Below, piece by piece: positions 1-7,473 of a DNA stretch of 64,000 nt; position 1 is the stretch's first letter; each line of letters starts with the position of its first letter. This DNA is from a virus. Where the stretch lies: the IMG/VR virus record IMGVR_UViG_3300021373_002342, positions 28,206-92,205 of that record. One strand, written 5' to 3'. Below the pieces are notes generated by a model. The model was not told where the DNA came from and made no database searches. It saw only the letters and a program-made list of their open reading frames with translations. A program made the translations under genes and the position numbers.

Positions 1-358
1 CAAAACCTATTAGATTGACAAATCCTTCTTTTGCATACATTGCAGCAATAAGTATAGCATACGGTCCGCTACCCCAATGAAAGGGTTCGTCTGCTCTTTC
101 GTCACCTTTATAAGGCAATGGCGGAACTGGACGAACACGTTCTGCTATAAATCTATCATACCAATCAGATCTTGTATATAGTAATGTGCCTTTGCCATTT
201 ACGTTTGCTCGCAAACATTCTGACATCATACGTTTATCAACACATACTAGATAATCAGTGTAGTAATCTCTCCATAGGGCATTACACCCTACTTTTGGAC
301 CTTCGAGAAGATCAATCTTGATCGGAGTCCGGCTCTCTCCGTTGCCTATTGCCCACAT
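1..358 (-). CDS. Conserved phage protein, 3' part only (runs off the left edge)
   Basis: Open minus-strand frame from an ATG at 358 to the window edge. The visible N-terminus has an 'IGNGESR' motif, then 'VGCNALWRDY' and 'DYLVCVDKRM'. This GNG(P/E)SR...GCNA...D pattern occurs in uncharacterised phage proteins that look nucleotide- or sugar-binding (MptE/DUF115-like arrangement); the function is not established. It overlaps the end of the upstream membrane-protein gene by 47 bases in another frame. Start chosen because the motif begins right after it. Confidence 0.6.
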   Translation of the reverse strand, partial: MWAIGNGESRTPIKIDLLEGPKVGCNALWRDYYTDYLVCVDKRMMSECLRANVNGKGTLLYTRSDWYDRFIAERVRPVPPLPYKGDERADEPFHWGSGPYAILIAAMYAKEGFVNLIGF

Positions 359-626
359 CTTTTTTTATCTCGCTTAGTTCATTTTTTATTGCTTCAAAAT
401 TACTCTCTACTCTGTGAGAACATTTTATCATATATACTATTTTACTTATCGCCCACCACCACCAGAATACACTGGTTGCGACAAATGTAACAGCGATTAT
501 GACTGATGTAGGTGCTGTATCAAAGCCTAGTAGTTTTTCGCCTATAAGGATGGCTAGTGCGACAAATGGTAGTGTCCACGCCGCATAACGCCAGTATTGT
601 GCCTGTTTTTCTGTTTTTTTATACAT
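312..626 (-). CDS. Small two-helix membrane protein, unknown function
   Basis: 104 residues with two predicted membrane helices (about residues 14-33 and 40-66, the second containing a run of four tryptophans), then a charged coiled-coil-like tail. An AAAGGG ribosome site lies 6 nt before the ATG and a perfect TATAAATA box lies 39 nt upstream. A short CTAGAA/TTCTAG inverted repeat sits in the leader. Its last 47 bases overlap the next gene. Not recognised; a virion or envelope membrane role is a guess from the neighbouring fibre genes. Confidence 0.6.
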   Translation of the reverse strand: MYKKTEKQAQYWRYAAWTLPFVALAILIGEKLLGFDTAPTSVIIAVTFVATSVFWWWWAISKIVYMIKCSHRVESNFEAIKNELSEIKKDVGNRQRREPDSDQD

Positions 627-664
627 AGATTTCCCTTTCTAGAAACTTAGTGTTCTAGCACAAA

Positions 665-672
665 TATTTATA
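665..672 (-). promoter_or_regulatory. T4-late-like promoter box TATAAATA
   Basis: Exact TATAAATA on the minus strand, 39 nt before the membrane-protein start at 626. It matches the late-promoter consensus of T4-like phages. Confidence 0.6.
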
Positions 673-700
673 GTGATTATTGTTAGGATTATGTTTAGTT

Positions 701-1855
701 TTAAACCGATATAGAACCAAAAGTTTTCCATTCGCCTGGAGTTCCGCTTTTAACGCATACCCATCCTACATATGATGTAGGTCTTGGATCTGAATTCCAA
801 ACAATGTCGCCTTTGTTCCAATTTCCGTCTACAGGTTCTGTATTAGATACTGCAAACTTTTTACCTTCAAATCTAACAGAACCGTTAGTTTCTAGAGATA
901 CATCATTAACTGATGTTACTCCAATACCAAGTTTGCCGTGTATATTTACATCTGCTGAATTAGCACCTCTAATACCGAATTCAACCTTGCCTGATTTACT
1001 AATACTAATTCTAGGAGTATCATCTGTAATTAAATGAACACCTGAATTACTAAATGCACCAATACGAATGTCAGTGTCGTCTACATCAACTACAAACTCA
1101 CTTCCCCAGCCTTGCACTGCGAAGTTACCATTTGGTTGCTCAGTACCAATACCTAGTCTATCAGTATCAGTATTATATCTAAAACCATCGCCAAACGAAA
1201 CATGTCCAGCAACATCTAAAGACTCAAGTGTACCTACAGATCTTAGTTTGCTTGATCTAACGCTATTTCCTAATCCTGATGATGATATTACCGGCTCACT
1301 ACCGATATAATAAGCAGCATCTCTAGCCATATCAATACTAATACTAGACCACAGTCTGACTGGATTATTCTTTAATACTAGTTGTTTTGATGTGCCATCG
1401 CCTTGCCACAACAAACCTTTGTTGTATACTGTTCCGTCTGTAGCACTAAACTCTAAGGATTTTGAAGAACTATTTCTTAGGTCGCCTGCAATTTCATCTG
1501 CATATATTTTGCGGACAGTAAGATCACCGTCTACATCTAAGTTTCCGGATACTGTAGTATCGCCTACTACTTCGTCAACATCTATTTTATCTGTGCTAAT
1601 ACCATCGTCGTCTATTAGTACAGATAACTTAGTAGCACTGTCTTTAATACCAACAGAACTAAAATTACTAATAGTTCCGCCATTAATTTTATTTCCGCTT
1701 ATTCCACCCTGAGGAATATCGTCCACATTAGGCTTTACATCACTTGGCACTGTTGCTAGTGTTCCTAGCAATTCTGCTAACTGAATCAAACCTTCTTGCG
1801 AATGTTTTAGAGTTATTGGGTCAACTGATTTGTTCTTCATATAACTATTTATCAA
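701..1855 (-). CDS. Tail-fibre-like structural protein
   Basis: 384 residues, rich in Gly, Ser, Asp, Val and Ile with short beta-repeat character. The middle has 'GDTTVSGNLDVDGDLTV', a repeat typical of phage fibre shafts, and the end has 'GDIVWNS...GWVCVKSGTPGEWK', a C-terminal motif common in phage fibre and tail adhesin proteins. The long frame begins at TTG 1855 with AAAGG upstream and overlaps the previous stop. An ATG at 1840 lies 5 nt after a GATAAATA box but has no ribosome site, so the start is uncertain. Likely a virion tail component. Confidence 0.7.
   Translation of the reverse strand: MINSYMKNKSVDPITLKHSQEGLIQLAELLGTLATVPSDVKPNVDDIPQGGISGNKINGGTISNFSSVGIKDSATKLSVLIDDDGISTDKIDVDEVVGDTTVSGNLDVDGDLTVRKIYADEIAGDLRNSSSKSLEFSATDGTVYNKGLLWQGDGTSKQLVLKNNPVRLWSSISIDMARDAAYYIGSEPVISSSGLGNSVRSSKLRSVGTLESLDVAGHVSFGDGFRYNTDTDRLGIGTEQPNGNFAVQGWGSEFVVDVDDTDIRIGAFSNSGVHLITDDTPRISISKSGKVEFGIRGANSADVNIHGKLGIGVTSVNDVSLETNGSVRFEGKKFAVSNTEPVDGNWNKGDIVWNSDPRPTSYVGWVCVKSGTPGEWKTFGSISV
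1846..1853 (-). promoter_or_regulatory. T4-late-like promoter box GATAAATA next to a start codon
   Basis: GATAAATA followed by GTTAT and ATG (1840). The box overlaps the stop of the upstream gene and would give an almost leaderless fibre-gene transcript. Confidence 0.45.
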
Positions 1856-3144
1856 GATACCTTTAGAAGCACTGTATCAGGATTACAGCGACCATTTAGT
1901 TTGGTATCTGTTGTATTAATATTATCTAAGAACTTGCGTAGTGCTACTTTACCTGCGGCTTTGAACTCTTTTAATTGTTCGGGTGGCTTACGCAAAGTCT
2001 TTTGAATACTCTGTGCTTCATCAAATCCGATAATAGTTGTACCTTTGACACTAAGTCCAGTGCCGTCACGCATTAGTCCTTTTGGATCTACATTTGACGC
2101 AACATACTTACCTAGTTTCCGTGTTTTAACATTAAATACCCAAAGTTCGTTTGCACCTACAATAAGTGTAGGATCAATTGATGCAAGTGAATACTTGTCA
2201 TCTGCTTTGTTAAACTTGAGCTTTTCAACAATCTTACTTGCTGAACGTTGCTTAGGCTTACGTGGTTTACGTGTTGCTTTTGCTTGTTCAATAATAAAGT
2301 CAAGCTCTGCATTTACAGTCTCAATTGCTTTGCGATACTTTGCAATGTCTGATTTTTTAAGATGACTATAACCTTCTTTAAGTTGTGCCCATTGATCTGC
2401 TTCAAACTCGCTCATCTTCTTAAGTTGGCCAGCAGTAGGGAATCGTTCTAGTTCGTTAAAGTCTTCAAGTTCAGACTCCCAAAAAGATCGCATTTTACGA
2501 GCATGTGCTTGGCTAGGTTGTATCTTTTTAAAATGTTTTTTAAAGTCAAATCCTTTAGGATCAAAGTTATCTTTATCGCTAATCCAAACTTCTAACCATT
2601 CATCAATTGGTTCTGCCATTTCGTATGCTTGATCGCGAATACGTTCTTGAATCGTAGGAACATGCTTCTTAGCTTCGTTTTTGGCTTCTTCTTTCTTTTC
2701 AACAACAACCTTTGAGCCTTCTTCGATATAATGTTCAATTCTTTTTTGTAAAAATATCTTTGGATCTTTTGCTTCGCCTATTGTTCCTGGAAGACTTTGC
2801 CAATATTCATCTTCAGCTTTTACATACCCCGGCATTCCATTTAGAAACTGCTTTGCAACAATAGCACTTGTAACACTAATAAAAGTGTTAGGCATTGCTT
2901 TTGCATGTTTAATTTGTTCTTTAGTATACTCGCCACTCTTTTCCATCCATTCAAAAATTGCAGGATAAAGATCTGCGGGTTTAAATTCTTCGTAATAGAA
3001 CTGACGGGTGTGTTGTCTGTGACGATGAATCTGCTGACCAGTCCATTCTTCCCAGCCGTCCCAACCCGGTGCTTCGATTTTACCACCTCGTTTGATACGA
3101 GGAGCAGCTCTAGGTGCTTTACGTTTTGTTTTTGGAAGTGCCAT
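1852..3144 (-). CDS. Large conserved phage protein, probable structural protein
   Basis: 430 residues with a very basic N-terminus (KTKRKAPRAAPRIKRGGK), a charged helical middle and a compact C-terminal part containing 'KYSLASIDP' and 'ELWVFNVKTRKLGKY'. I recall similar proteins in T4-like marine phages, without an assigned function. A strong sigma70-type promoter (3177-3205) lies just upstream, and the stop overlaps the fibre gene start. The position beside the fibre gene suggests a virion-associated protein; the basic N-terminus could bind DNA. Both are inferences. Confidence 0.6.
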   Translation of the reverse strand: MALPKTKRKAPRAAPRIKRGGKIEAPGWDGWEEWTGQQIHRHRQHTRQFYYEEFKPADLYPAIFEWMEKSGEYTKEQIKHAKAMPNTFISVTSAIVAKQFLNGMPGYVKAEDEYWQSLPGTIGEAKDPKIFLQKRIEHYIEEGSKVVVEKKEEAKNEAKKHVPTIQERIRDQAYEMAEPIDEWLEVWISDKDNFDPKGFDFKKHFKKIQPSQAHARKMRSFWESELEDFNELERFPTAGQLKKMSEFEADQWAQLKEGYSHLKKSDIAKYRKAIETVNAELDFIIEQAKATRKPRKPKQRSASKIVEKLKFNKADDKYSLASIDPTLIVGANELWVFNVKTRKLGKYVASNVDPKGLMRDGTGLSVKGTTIIGFDEAQSIQKTLRKPPEQLKEFKAAGKVALRKFLDNINTTDTKLNGRCNPDTVLLKVS

Positions 3145-3176
3145 TGTATTGTCCTTGCAATTTCAATTATTTTACT

Positions 3177-3205
3177 ACTATATAGCCACTATGCTACAAA
3201 GTCAA
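3177..3205 (-). promoter_or_regulatory. Sigma70-type promoter
   Basis: TTGACT, 17 nt, TATAGT, reading into the gene starting at 3144. The -35 box lies inside the last codons of the upstream deaminase gene. Confidence 0.7.
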
Positions 3206-3605
3206 GTATTTTTGACTCATCTTCAGACCAAAAAACTCTTTTAATGCCATAGCTCTTGATTATATTAGAACAGCCTGCACAGGGTTTAGCAAGACCGTAT
3301 ACCCACCTGTTAGACGCAATATGCGGTCGTTTAACACGTACTATGTGTAAGTCGCACTGTTTGAGTTGCTCGGGTGTAATCAAGCGTAGAGCGTTGCGTA
3401 TAGCGTCTACTTCGGCATGCATAAACAGTTGATCTGTGCGGTATCCTTCACCTAACATCATTGGGTGAGTTTTTCTTCGATTAACACCTGTAGAAATGAG
3501 ATGTTTCTTATAGGTAATGCCAGCAGCCATTGGCACTCTTCGACTTGATTCAAATCCGCCCGAACTAATAGCCAGCCGAGTAAGCATTTGATTTATACGA
3601 TTCAT
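3189..3605 (-). CDS. Deoxycytidylate/cytidine deaminase family protein
   Basis: 138 residues. The zinc-site motifs of the CDA/dCMP deaminase fold are visible: 'HAEVDAI' (zinc His plus catalytic Glu) and 'PCAGC' (the two zinc Cys). In T4-like phages dCMP deaminase supplies dUMP for thymidylate synthesis. The sequence is shorter and more divergent than T4 Cd, so another cytosine or tRNA-type deaminase substrate is possible. Its ATG overlaps the stop of the gene at 3602-3844, suggesting translational coupling. Confidence 0.75.
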   Translation of the reverse strand: MNRINQMLTRLAISSGGFESSRRVPMAAGITYKKHLISTGVNRRKTHPMMLGEGYRTDQLFMHAEVDAIRNALRLITPEQLKQCDLHIVRVKRPHIASNRWVYGLAKPCAGCSNIIKSYGIKRVFWSEDESKILDFVA

Positions 3606-3844
3606 TGTGCTTTCTTTAATTCGTAGAATGTAGCATACTTATCTTTGAGTGTGCCAATAATCTTAATGCGGTGTCCATAGGTGTGAGGGTTTGGAGTAGA
3701 AGTCCAGTATACATCTTCTGCTTTTTCCATTGCCCATTTGCCTTCGGGTGTCTGCTGCCAGTTATAAATAGGCTCTGCTACATAGATTTCTACATCATCC
3801 ACATCGCCCATTGTAAACTCGTGTAAGACATACTTAGCCTTCAC
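3602..3844 (-). CDS. Small conserved phage protein
   Basis: 80 residues, acidic start 'EFTMGDVDDVEIYVAEPIYNW' region, many aromatic residues, no membrane segment. No domain recognised. It overlaps the deaminase start by 4 nt and follows the ligase gene, so it is probably co-expressed with DNA-metabolism genes. Confidence 0.55.
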   Translation of the reverse strand: MKAKYVLHEFTMGDVDDVEIYVAEPIYNWQQTPEGKWAMEKAEDVYWTSTPNPHTYGHRIKIIGTLKDKYATFYELKKAQ

Positions 3845-3873
3845 GTTCTAGATCCCACACACAAATATTTGGT

Positions 3874-5181
3874 TTAGATTTTTTCGCCGACTTCAAATCC
3901 GCGGAAGGTTTTGAACCTTGGGAAACGAAGCGAATAAGTGCCGTCTTGATTTTGCGTAATAGCATCTGCTCGTACCTCTACTAAATTGCCGATAATATCA
4001 TCACGGCTGTTCCAAAAATCGTCACGATTAGCATCAGTGAAGCCGCTGCCAACATTAACGTGAATATGTCTTCCGTCGTCGATTCCCTCGCAGACAAACG
4101 CTCCAAGGCGTCCTTCGTTGCGGCCAGTACCTTCTTCAATCTCCTTTACCTCCAATGTTACTTCAATAAATGGCTTTGCTTTGAGCCAAGCATGAGTACG
4201 CTTACATTCATACGGTGCATCAGGATCTTTGATCATAACTCCTTCATATCCACCGTCTACAGCCGCTTTATTAAGCTCTACAAAGCGTTGTTGTCCTTCG
4301 GGTGTGTCCAAGTTAACATCTTCCCATTCAAGTGCCTGTACGTGCTTTAAAACGCTTTGATGATCACGTACCCAATGGCTAGTAATAAGGCTTCTAAAAC
4401 TCTGTGGTTTATCCCACTCGCCTTTTAAGAAACAACCTAATGGAATAGTATCAAACAAGTGTAGCACAGCATCATTCGCTTTTACGTTGTCCTTACGGTG
4501 CACCTGCTTCATAAGATCTTGAAAGTTAGCACTCATTACTTCTCCGTCTAAAACAAGCGGATAAGGTACAGGATGTTCTTTTAGCACCTCTTTGATTTCG
4601 TTAATGATATGATCAAAGTTGTGAAATTGTTTACCATTACGACTAAACATTTCTACTTTGTCACCTTTAATAACTGTAAGTACTCGAACACCGTCTAGTT
4701 TAATTTCAATCTGCTTAGGACCTACCATTTTCTTTTCGTGCTTGGCACTATCATGAGCAAGAGCACAAGTAAACACAGGTACAGTTCCAGGTACTACTTT
4801 GTTTACAGTCTTTTCACTAACACCGCAACGTAAGTCCTTGATAAGGATACGACGGTACCAATCATTCCACTGTTCTGTAGTAGCAACACCCATTGCTAGT
4901 TCAATAGCATCACGTGCCGCATGTCCAGTTAGCTCACGCTGTTGTAGTTTTTCAGCAAGTTCTTTAAACACTTCCCAAGACAATCCTTGTCCAGTTAATA
5001 TGTCTGAACGCTCAGGGACTTGTTTTACACCAAATGTAATGAGAGGATCTAGGGCCATTGTAAGACCTTCAAAAAACTCTGGCAATCCTTCGTCGTATGC
5101 CGCTCGAATAATGCCTTCTTTGTCTAAGCGACTGTTGTGGATTTCAAGTTGACGAATAATTGCGTCTGGTTGTGTTCTCAT
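3874..5181 (-). CDS. ATP-dependent DNA ligase
   Basis: 435 residues. The adenylation motif I is 'EIKLDGVR' (Lys accepts AMP), followed by 'FSRNGKQF' (motif III-like), 'YEGVMIKDP' (motif IV) and 'WLKAKP' (motif V), then a C-terminal OB-fold region. It seals nicks in DNA during replication, recombination and repair, as T4 gp30 does. Length is near T4 ligase (about 490) and larger than the minimal T7 type. It overlaps the SWIM gene by 4 nt. Confidence 0.92.
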   Translation of the reverse strand: MRTQPDAIIRQLEIHNSRLDKEGIIRAAYDEGLPEFFEGLTMALDPLITFGVKQVPERSDILTGQGLSWEVFKELAEKLQQRELTGHAARDAIELAMGVATTEQWNDWYRRILIKDLRCGVSEKTVNKVVPGTVPVFTCALAHDSAKHEKKMVGPKQIEIKLDGVRVLTVIKGDKVEMFSRNGKQFHNFDHIINEIKEVLKEHPVPYPLVLDGEVMSANFQDLMKQVHRKDNVKANDAVLHLFDTIPLGCFLKGEWDKPQSFRSLITSHWVRDHQSVLKHVQALEWEDVNLDTPEGQQRFVELNKAAVDGGYEGVMIKDPDAPYECKRTHAWLKAKPFIEVTLEVKEIEEGTGRNEGRLGAFVCEGIDDGRHIHVNVGSGFTDANRDDFWNSRDDIIGNLVEVRADAITQNQDGTYSLRFPRFKTFRGFEVGEKI

Positions 5182-5402
5182 GCCATTGCCCTTTCAACTT
5201 TCTTTAATACTGCTTGTGAATGCTTGCAAGCACCTCTAAATGTAAATCCAGGACAATCGCAGTTAAAACCTTTGTCATGTAGTTCTACATTATAAACATT
5301 ATCTTTACTACCTTGCATAGGCCAGATAGTGCCTACCATCCAATGGCCCTTAGGCGAAAAGACGGTAGGTCTTAGATAGCGTTCAAACTTTGACTTTTTC
5401 AT
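5178..5402 (-). CDS. SWIM zinc-finger protein
   Basis: 74 residues with 'CDCPGF...GACKH', the CxCx(n)CxH signature of a SWIM zinc finger, expected to bind DNA or protein. Coupled by a 4-nt overlap to the downstream ligase gene, so a role in DNA replication or repair is likely. An internal promoter (5445-5473) in the preceding gene reads directly into it. Confidence 0.75.
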   Translation of the reverse strand: MKKSKFERYLRPTVFSPKGHWMVGTIWPMQGSKDNVYNVELHDKGFNCDCPGFTFRGACKHSQAVLKKVERAMA

Positions 5403-5698
5403 ACTTGCCTCGGTGTTGTGCCTGTTGCTGTATATAACTTCATTATTATACCATCAACTTCAGCTTCTGTCAACCATCCTTTTATTGTATCGCCTTCATT
5501 AGTAATACCTGGAAGTTCTACCATATCCGAAGCAACACCATCATTGGCATCAAACACGCCGATTTCGTATTTTCCTTGACTGCCGCCATATGAGAAATCG
5601 CTCTTGACAATACTCAAGTGATATTTGCCAAAGTCAAGAACTGCTTGTACACCTTTAGGTACATCAGTTTCCAATAGTTTGAAATCCTTCAGTTTCAT
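5399..5698 (-). CDS. Hypothetical phage protein
   Basis: 99 residues, predicted mixed alpha/beta, no recognised domain, no membrane segment. Its 3' codons contain a consensus promoter for the SWIM gene. It overlaps the SWIM gene by 4 nt and the upstream 65-residue gene by 35 nt. Confidence 0.55.
   Translation of the reverse strand: MKLKDFKLLETDVPKGVQAVLDFGKYHLSIVKSDFSYGGSQGKYEIGVFDANDGVASDMVELPGITNEGDTIKGWLTEAEVDGIIMKLYTATGTTPRQV
5445..5473 (-). promoter_or_regulatory. Sigma70-type promoter inside a coding region
   Basis: TTGACA, 17 nt, TATAAT, perfect consensus at optimal spacing, inside the 3' end of the 99-residue gene and about 45 nt before the SWIM gene start. Confidence 0.75.
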
Positions 5699-5861
5699 AA
5701 TATTCTGGCTCCATTTCTAGTGATTCGTGGTAATCAAAAACTGTATATCCTTGTAGTGCATACCACGTCGCTTGTTTAGGTGTAGCAAGAGCAGTAAGTC
5801 TATCAGTAATCTTACCGCCCTGCCACTTTTCAAACTCATACAATCGGTGTTCGTAAAGCAT
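5664..5861 (-). CDS. Small hypothetical phage protein
   Basis: 65 residues, rich in Tyr and Glu, no recognised domain. It overlaps the phosphoesterase end by 26 nt and the next gene by 35 nt, so it belongs to the same coupled run of genes. Confidence 0.5.
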   Translation of the reverse strand: MLYEHRLYEFEKWQGGKITDRLTALATPKQATWYALQGYTVFDYHESLEMEPEYYETEGFQTIGN

Positions 5862-6360
5862 CTAAGTTCACCGGAGTGTAATTAATTTGCTCTACGCAAA
5901 CACATTTGTAAGGTCCTTCCGGTGAAGGATTACTATGAACGTGTCCGTGTACGTTTACAACATCTTGTCCGTCCCAGCGCAACTTTTCACCTAGTGTTTG
6001 CGGGTGCAAAGGCATGTGGGTAAACACCAAGTTATCAATGTTGTACCAGTACTGTATATCTTTGAAGAATGGAGCAAGGTGCTTAACATTATCGTGATTG
6101 CCTAGTGCAAGTTTTTTCTTGCCAGGCAACTTAGCAAAGTTTGCCTCCATCCATGCAACCTTATCCATACCAAACAACACATCTCCACAGTGAATAACTG
6201 TATCGCCGTCTTTAACAGTATCGTTCCAGTTGTCTAACATGCACTGATTCATCTCGTCTACATTAGCAAACTGCCTTGTGGGCTTGCCATCGTAATCACA
6301 AAACTCTAAAATTTTAGCGTGGTTGAAGTGAGTGTCGCTTAAAACCCAAATATCTGCCAT
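5836..6360 (-). CDS. Calcineurin-like metallophosphoesterase
   Basis: 174 residues carrying the family motifs in order: 'DTHFNH' (DxH), 'GDVLFG' (GDxx), 'GNHD' and 'HGHVH' (GHxH). These bind two metals for phosphoester hydrolysis. The size fits small YfcE-like or phage phosphoesterases; the substrate (nucleotide or protein phosphate) cannot be told. Driven by a consensus promoter at 6397-6425. Confidence 0.88.
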   Translation of the reverse strand: MADIWVLSDTHFNHAKILEFCDYDGKPTRQFANVDEMNQCMLDNWNDTVKDGDTVIHCGDVLFGMDKVAWMEANFAKLPGKKKLALGNHDNVKHLAPFFKDIQYWYNIDNLVFTHMPLHPQTLGEKLRWDGQDVVNVHGHVHSNPSPEGPYKCVCVEQINYTPVNLDALRTPIV

Positions 6361-6396
6361 CTTGTGTGCCTCTGTGTGTGCCTAATTAATATAACT

Positions 6397-6425
6397 ATTA
6401 TAAGCTCATTTTATGCTGTTGTCAA
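6397..6425 (-). promoter_or_regulatory. Sigma70-type promoter
   Basis: TTGACA, 17 nt, TATAAT. The -35 box is also the Leu-Thr codons (TTG ACA) four codons before the end of the sulfotransferase gene. It reads into the phosphoesterase gene at 6360. Confidence 0.78.
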
Positions 6426-6929
6426 CTGAAAAAGCTCTAAATCTTTGGCGTAAAAGTCATTGATTTTATTATAGTTTGCGTGTTCAGTTACATAATTTCT
6501 AATTTTTACTTTGTTTCTGTTACCATCAATTGTATTAATAATGTCTAGAGTTGCAGTCTTTCTAAAACAGTTCCAATCTTCTTGCATACGATGCAAAAGA
6601 TTAGGTTCGAACTGATATAACTTTGTTCTGTTTGGATCGAGCATTTCAATAAATGTATGTTGCGGTTGTGTGTGCTTGTCTAGATGCAGTTTTTCTAAAT
6701 TAAAACTTCTAATATCTGTATTATCAAACTGCTGACATCTCCATAGGTACTCTGTTGCACCACTAATCCATCTATCTATTGGATCTCGTATTACAGCAAT
6801 GTATGTGCGTCTATTGATGTGCTTGTAGTCAGTAGGTGTCCAACTACAGTATGCAGAGATTGCGGTGCTTGCATTCTTTGGAATTAATACAATACATGCT
6901 TTGTCATTGTAAAAGCCAGTTCTAAACAT
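6411..6929 (-). CDS. Sulfotransferase-family protein
   Basis: 172 residues from ATG 6929. 'IPKNASTAI' resembles the 5'-phosphosulfate loop (PKxAST) and 'VIRDPIDRWISG' the 3'-phosphate motif of PAPS-dependent sulfotransferases. Such enzymes transfer sulfate to sugars or proteins; a phage copy might modify surface glycans. The open frame extends 5' through tRNA-Arg, but that extension is tRNA sequence, so the start just after the tRNA CCA is used. It may be co-transcribed with the tRNA from the promoter at 7030-7058. Confidence 0.7.
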   Translation of the reverse strand: MFRTGFYNDKACIVLIPKNASTAISAYCSWTPTDYKHINRRTYIAVIRDPIDRWISGATEYLWRCQQFDNTDIRSFNLEKLHLDKHTQPQHTFIEMLDPNRTKLYQFEPNLLHRMQEDWNCFRKTATLDIINTIDGNRNKVKIRNYVTEHANYNKINDFYAKDLELFQLTTA

Positions 6930-6942
6930 GCTGTATTTACAT

Positions 6943-7019
6943 TGGCGCGGCTGAAGAGATTCGAACTCCTGACCCTTGGTTTCGTAGACCAATGCTCTAT
7001 CCAGCTGAGCTACAGCCGC
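6943..7019 (-). tRNA. tRNA-Arg (ACG), CCA encoded
   Basis: Acceptor GCGGCTG/CAGCCGC with G discriminator and encoded CCA, anticodon loop CTACGAA (anticodon ACG), normal D and T arms. It decodes CGU/CGC (and CGA if A34 becomes inosine). It has its own consensus promoter 11 nt upstream. Confidence 0.95.
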
Positions 7020-7029
7020 GTAAAATAAT

Positions 7030-7058
7030 ATTATAGTTGACTTTCATCTAAATGTCAA
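7030..7058 (-). promoter_or_regulatory. Sigma70-type promoter between tRNA-Cys and tRNA-Arg
   Basis: TTGACA, 17 nt, TATAAT, perfect consensus, starting 4 nt after the CCA end of tRNA-Cys. It gives tRNA-Arg and the sulfotransferase gene a second promoter. Confidence 0.78.
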
Positions 7059-7061
7059 CCA

Positions 7062-7135
7062 TGGAGTGAGAGGTGAGAATCGAACTCACATACAAGGATT
7101 TGCAATCCTCTGCGTAACCATTCCGCCACTCTCAC
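7062..7135 (-). tRNA. tRNA-Cys (GCA), CCA encoded
   Basis: Acceptor GTGAGAG/CTCTCAC with T discriminator and CCA; anticodon loop TTGCAAA (GCA) on a stem with one G-T pair; T loop TTCGATT. Confidence 0.93.
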
Positions 7136-7140
7136 ATAAT

Positions 7141-7217
7141 TGGTCGGGGATGCAGGATTCGAACCTGCGACCTCTCGCTCCCAAAGCGAGCGCACTACCA
7201 GACTGTGCTAATCCCCG
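7141..7217 (-). tRNA. tRNA-Pro (TGG), CCA encoded
   Basis: Acceptor CGGGGAT/ATCCCCG with A discriminator and CCA; anticodon loop TTTGGGA (TGG), which reads CCA and CCG by wobble. The typical tRNA-Pro C1-G72 pair is present. Confidence 0.95.
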
Positions 7218-7291
7218 TGGCATAGGTGGAGGGAGTCGAACCCCCGCTTGCAGTTTTGGAGACTGCCGTGCTACCATAACACTTCACCCAT
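7218..7291 (-). tRNA. tRNA-Trp (CCA), CCA encoded
   Basis: Acceptor ATGGGTG/CACCTAT with a G-T pair, G discriminator and CCA; anticodon loop CTCCAAA (CCA). Its 5' end abuts the T-run of a strong terminator, so it is the first gene after the proposed attenuator. Confidence 0.93.
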
Positions 7292-7323
7292 AAAAAAAGC
7301 CCCTTGCTTTCGCTTGGGGCTTT
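7292..7323 (-). terminator. Intrinsic terminator upstream of the tRNA operon (attenuator)
   Basis: AAAGCCCC ... GGGGCTTT stem with an inner GC-GAAA-GC loop, followed on the minus strand by seven T. It ends transcripts coming from the promoter at 7437-7465 before tRNA-Trp. Its 5' arm can instead pair with GGGGCTT inside the leader ORF. Confidence 0.88.
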
Positions 7324-7344
7324 CTCACGTACTCAAATATCACG

Positions 7345-7407
7345 TCAAGACAAGCCCCTACCTCTTGGCGGGCACCAACGAAAATTTGTTGTAACTGTCT
7401 TGAACAT
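7345..7407 (-). CDS. 20-residue leader peptide with Arg-Trp-Cys-Pro-Pro codon run
   Basis: ATG at 7407 preceded by AAGGA (7 nt spacing) encodes MFKTVTTNFRWCPPRGRGLS then TGA. Codons 10-14 are CGT TGG TGC CCG CCA. These are exactly the codons read by the four tRNAs that follow: Arg-ACG, Trp-CCA, Cys-GCA and Pro-TGG. Codons TTC-AAG-ACA near the start and TTG-TCT-TGA at the end are complementary over 8 nt. The GGGGCTT near the ORF end can pair with the terminator 5' arm. This is the architecture of an amino-acid attenuator leader peptide; a stand-alone peptide function cannot be excluded. Confidence 0.75.
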   Translation of the reverse strand: MFKTVTTNFRWCPPRGRGLS

Positions 7408-7436
7408 GTAAGTATCCTTTTGTTTAGTATGTTACT

Positions 7437-7465
7437 ACTATAGTATCAGTATTTAGCTTTGTCAA
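7437..7465 (-). promoter_or_regulatory. Sigma70-type promoter of the leader/tRNA transcript
   Basis: TTGACA, 17 nt, TATAGT, 30 nt before the leader-peptide ATG. Confidence 0.78.
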
Positions 7466-7473
7466 CCATTATT

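Noticed and set aside
804-1712. Three plus-strand frames opposite the tail-fibre gene
   Set aside because: Shadows of a repetitive fibre gene; no ribosome sites.
6930-6992. N-terminal extension of the sulfotransferase
   Set aside because: The extra 21 codons are tRNA-Arg sequence; the ATG at 6929 lies just after the tRNA CCA end.
7066-7293. Plus-strand 75-residue and minus-strand 63-residue open frames across the tRNA cluster
   Set aside because: They are made of tRNA-Cys, tRNA-Pro and tRNA-Trp sequence, a known false-gene pattern.
7321-7440. Glutamine-type riboswitch in the tRNA leader
   Set aside because: I looked for the conserved cores known from marine phages and did not see them; the leader is better explained as a translated attenuator.
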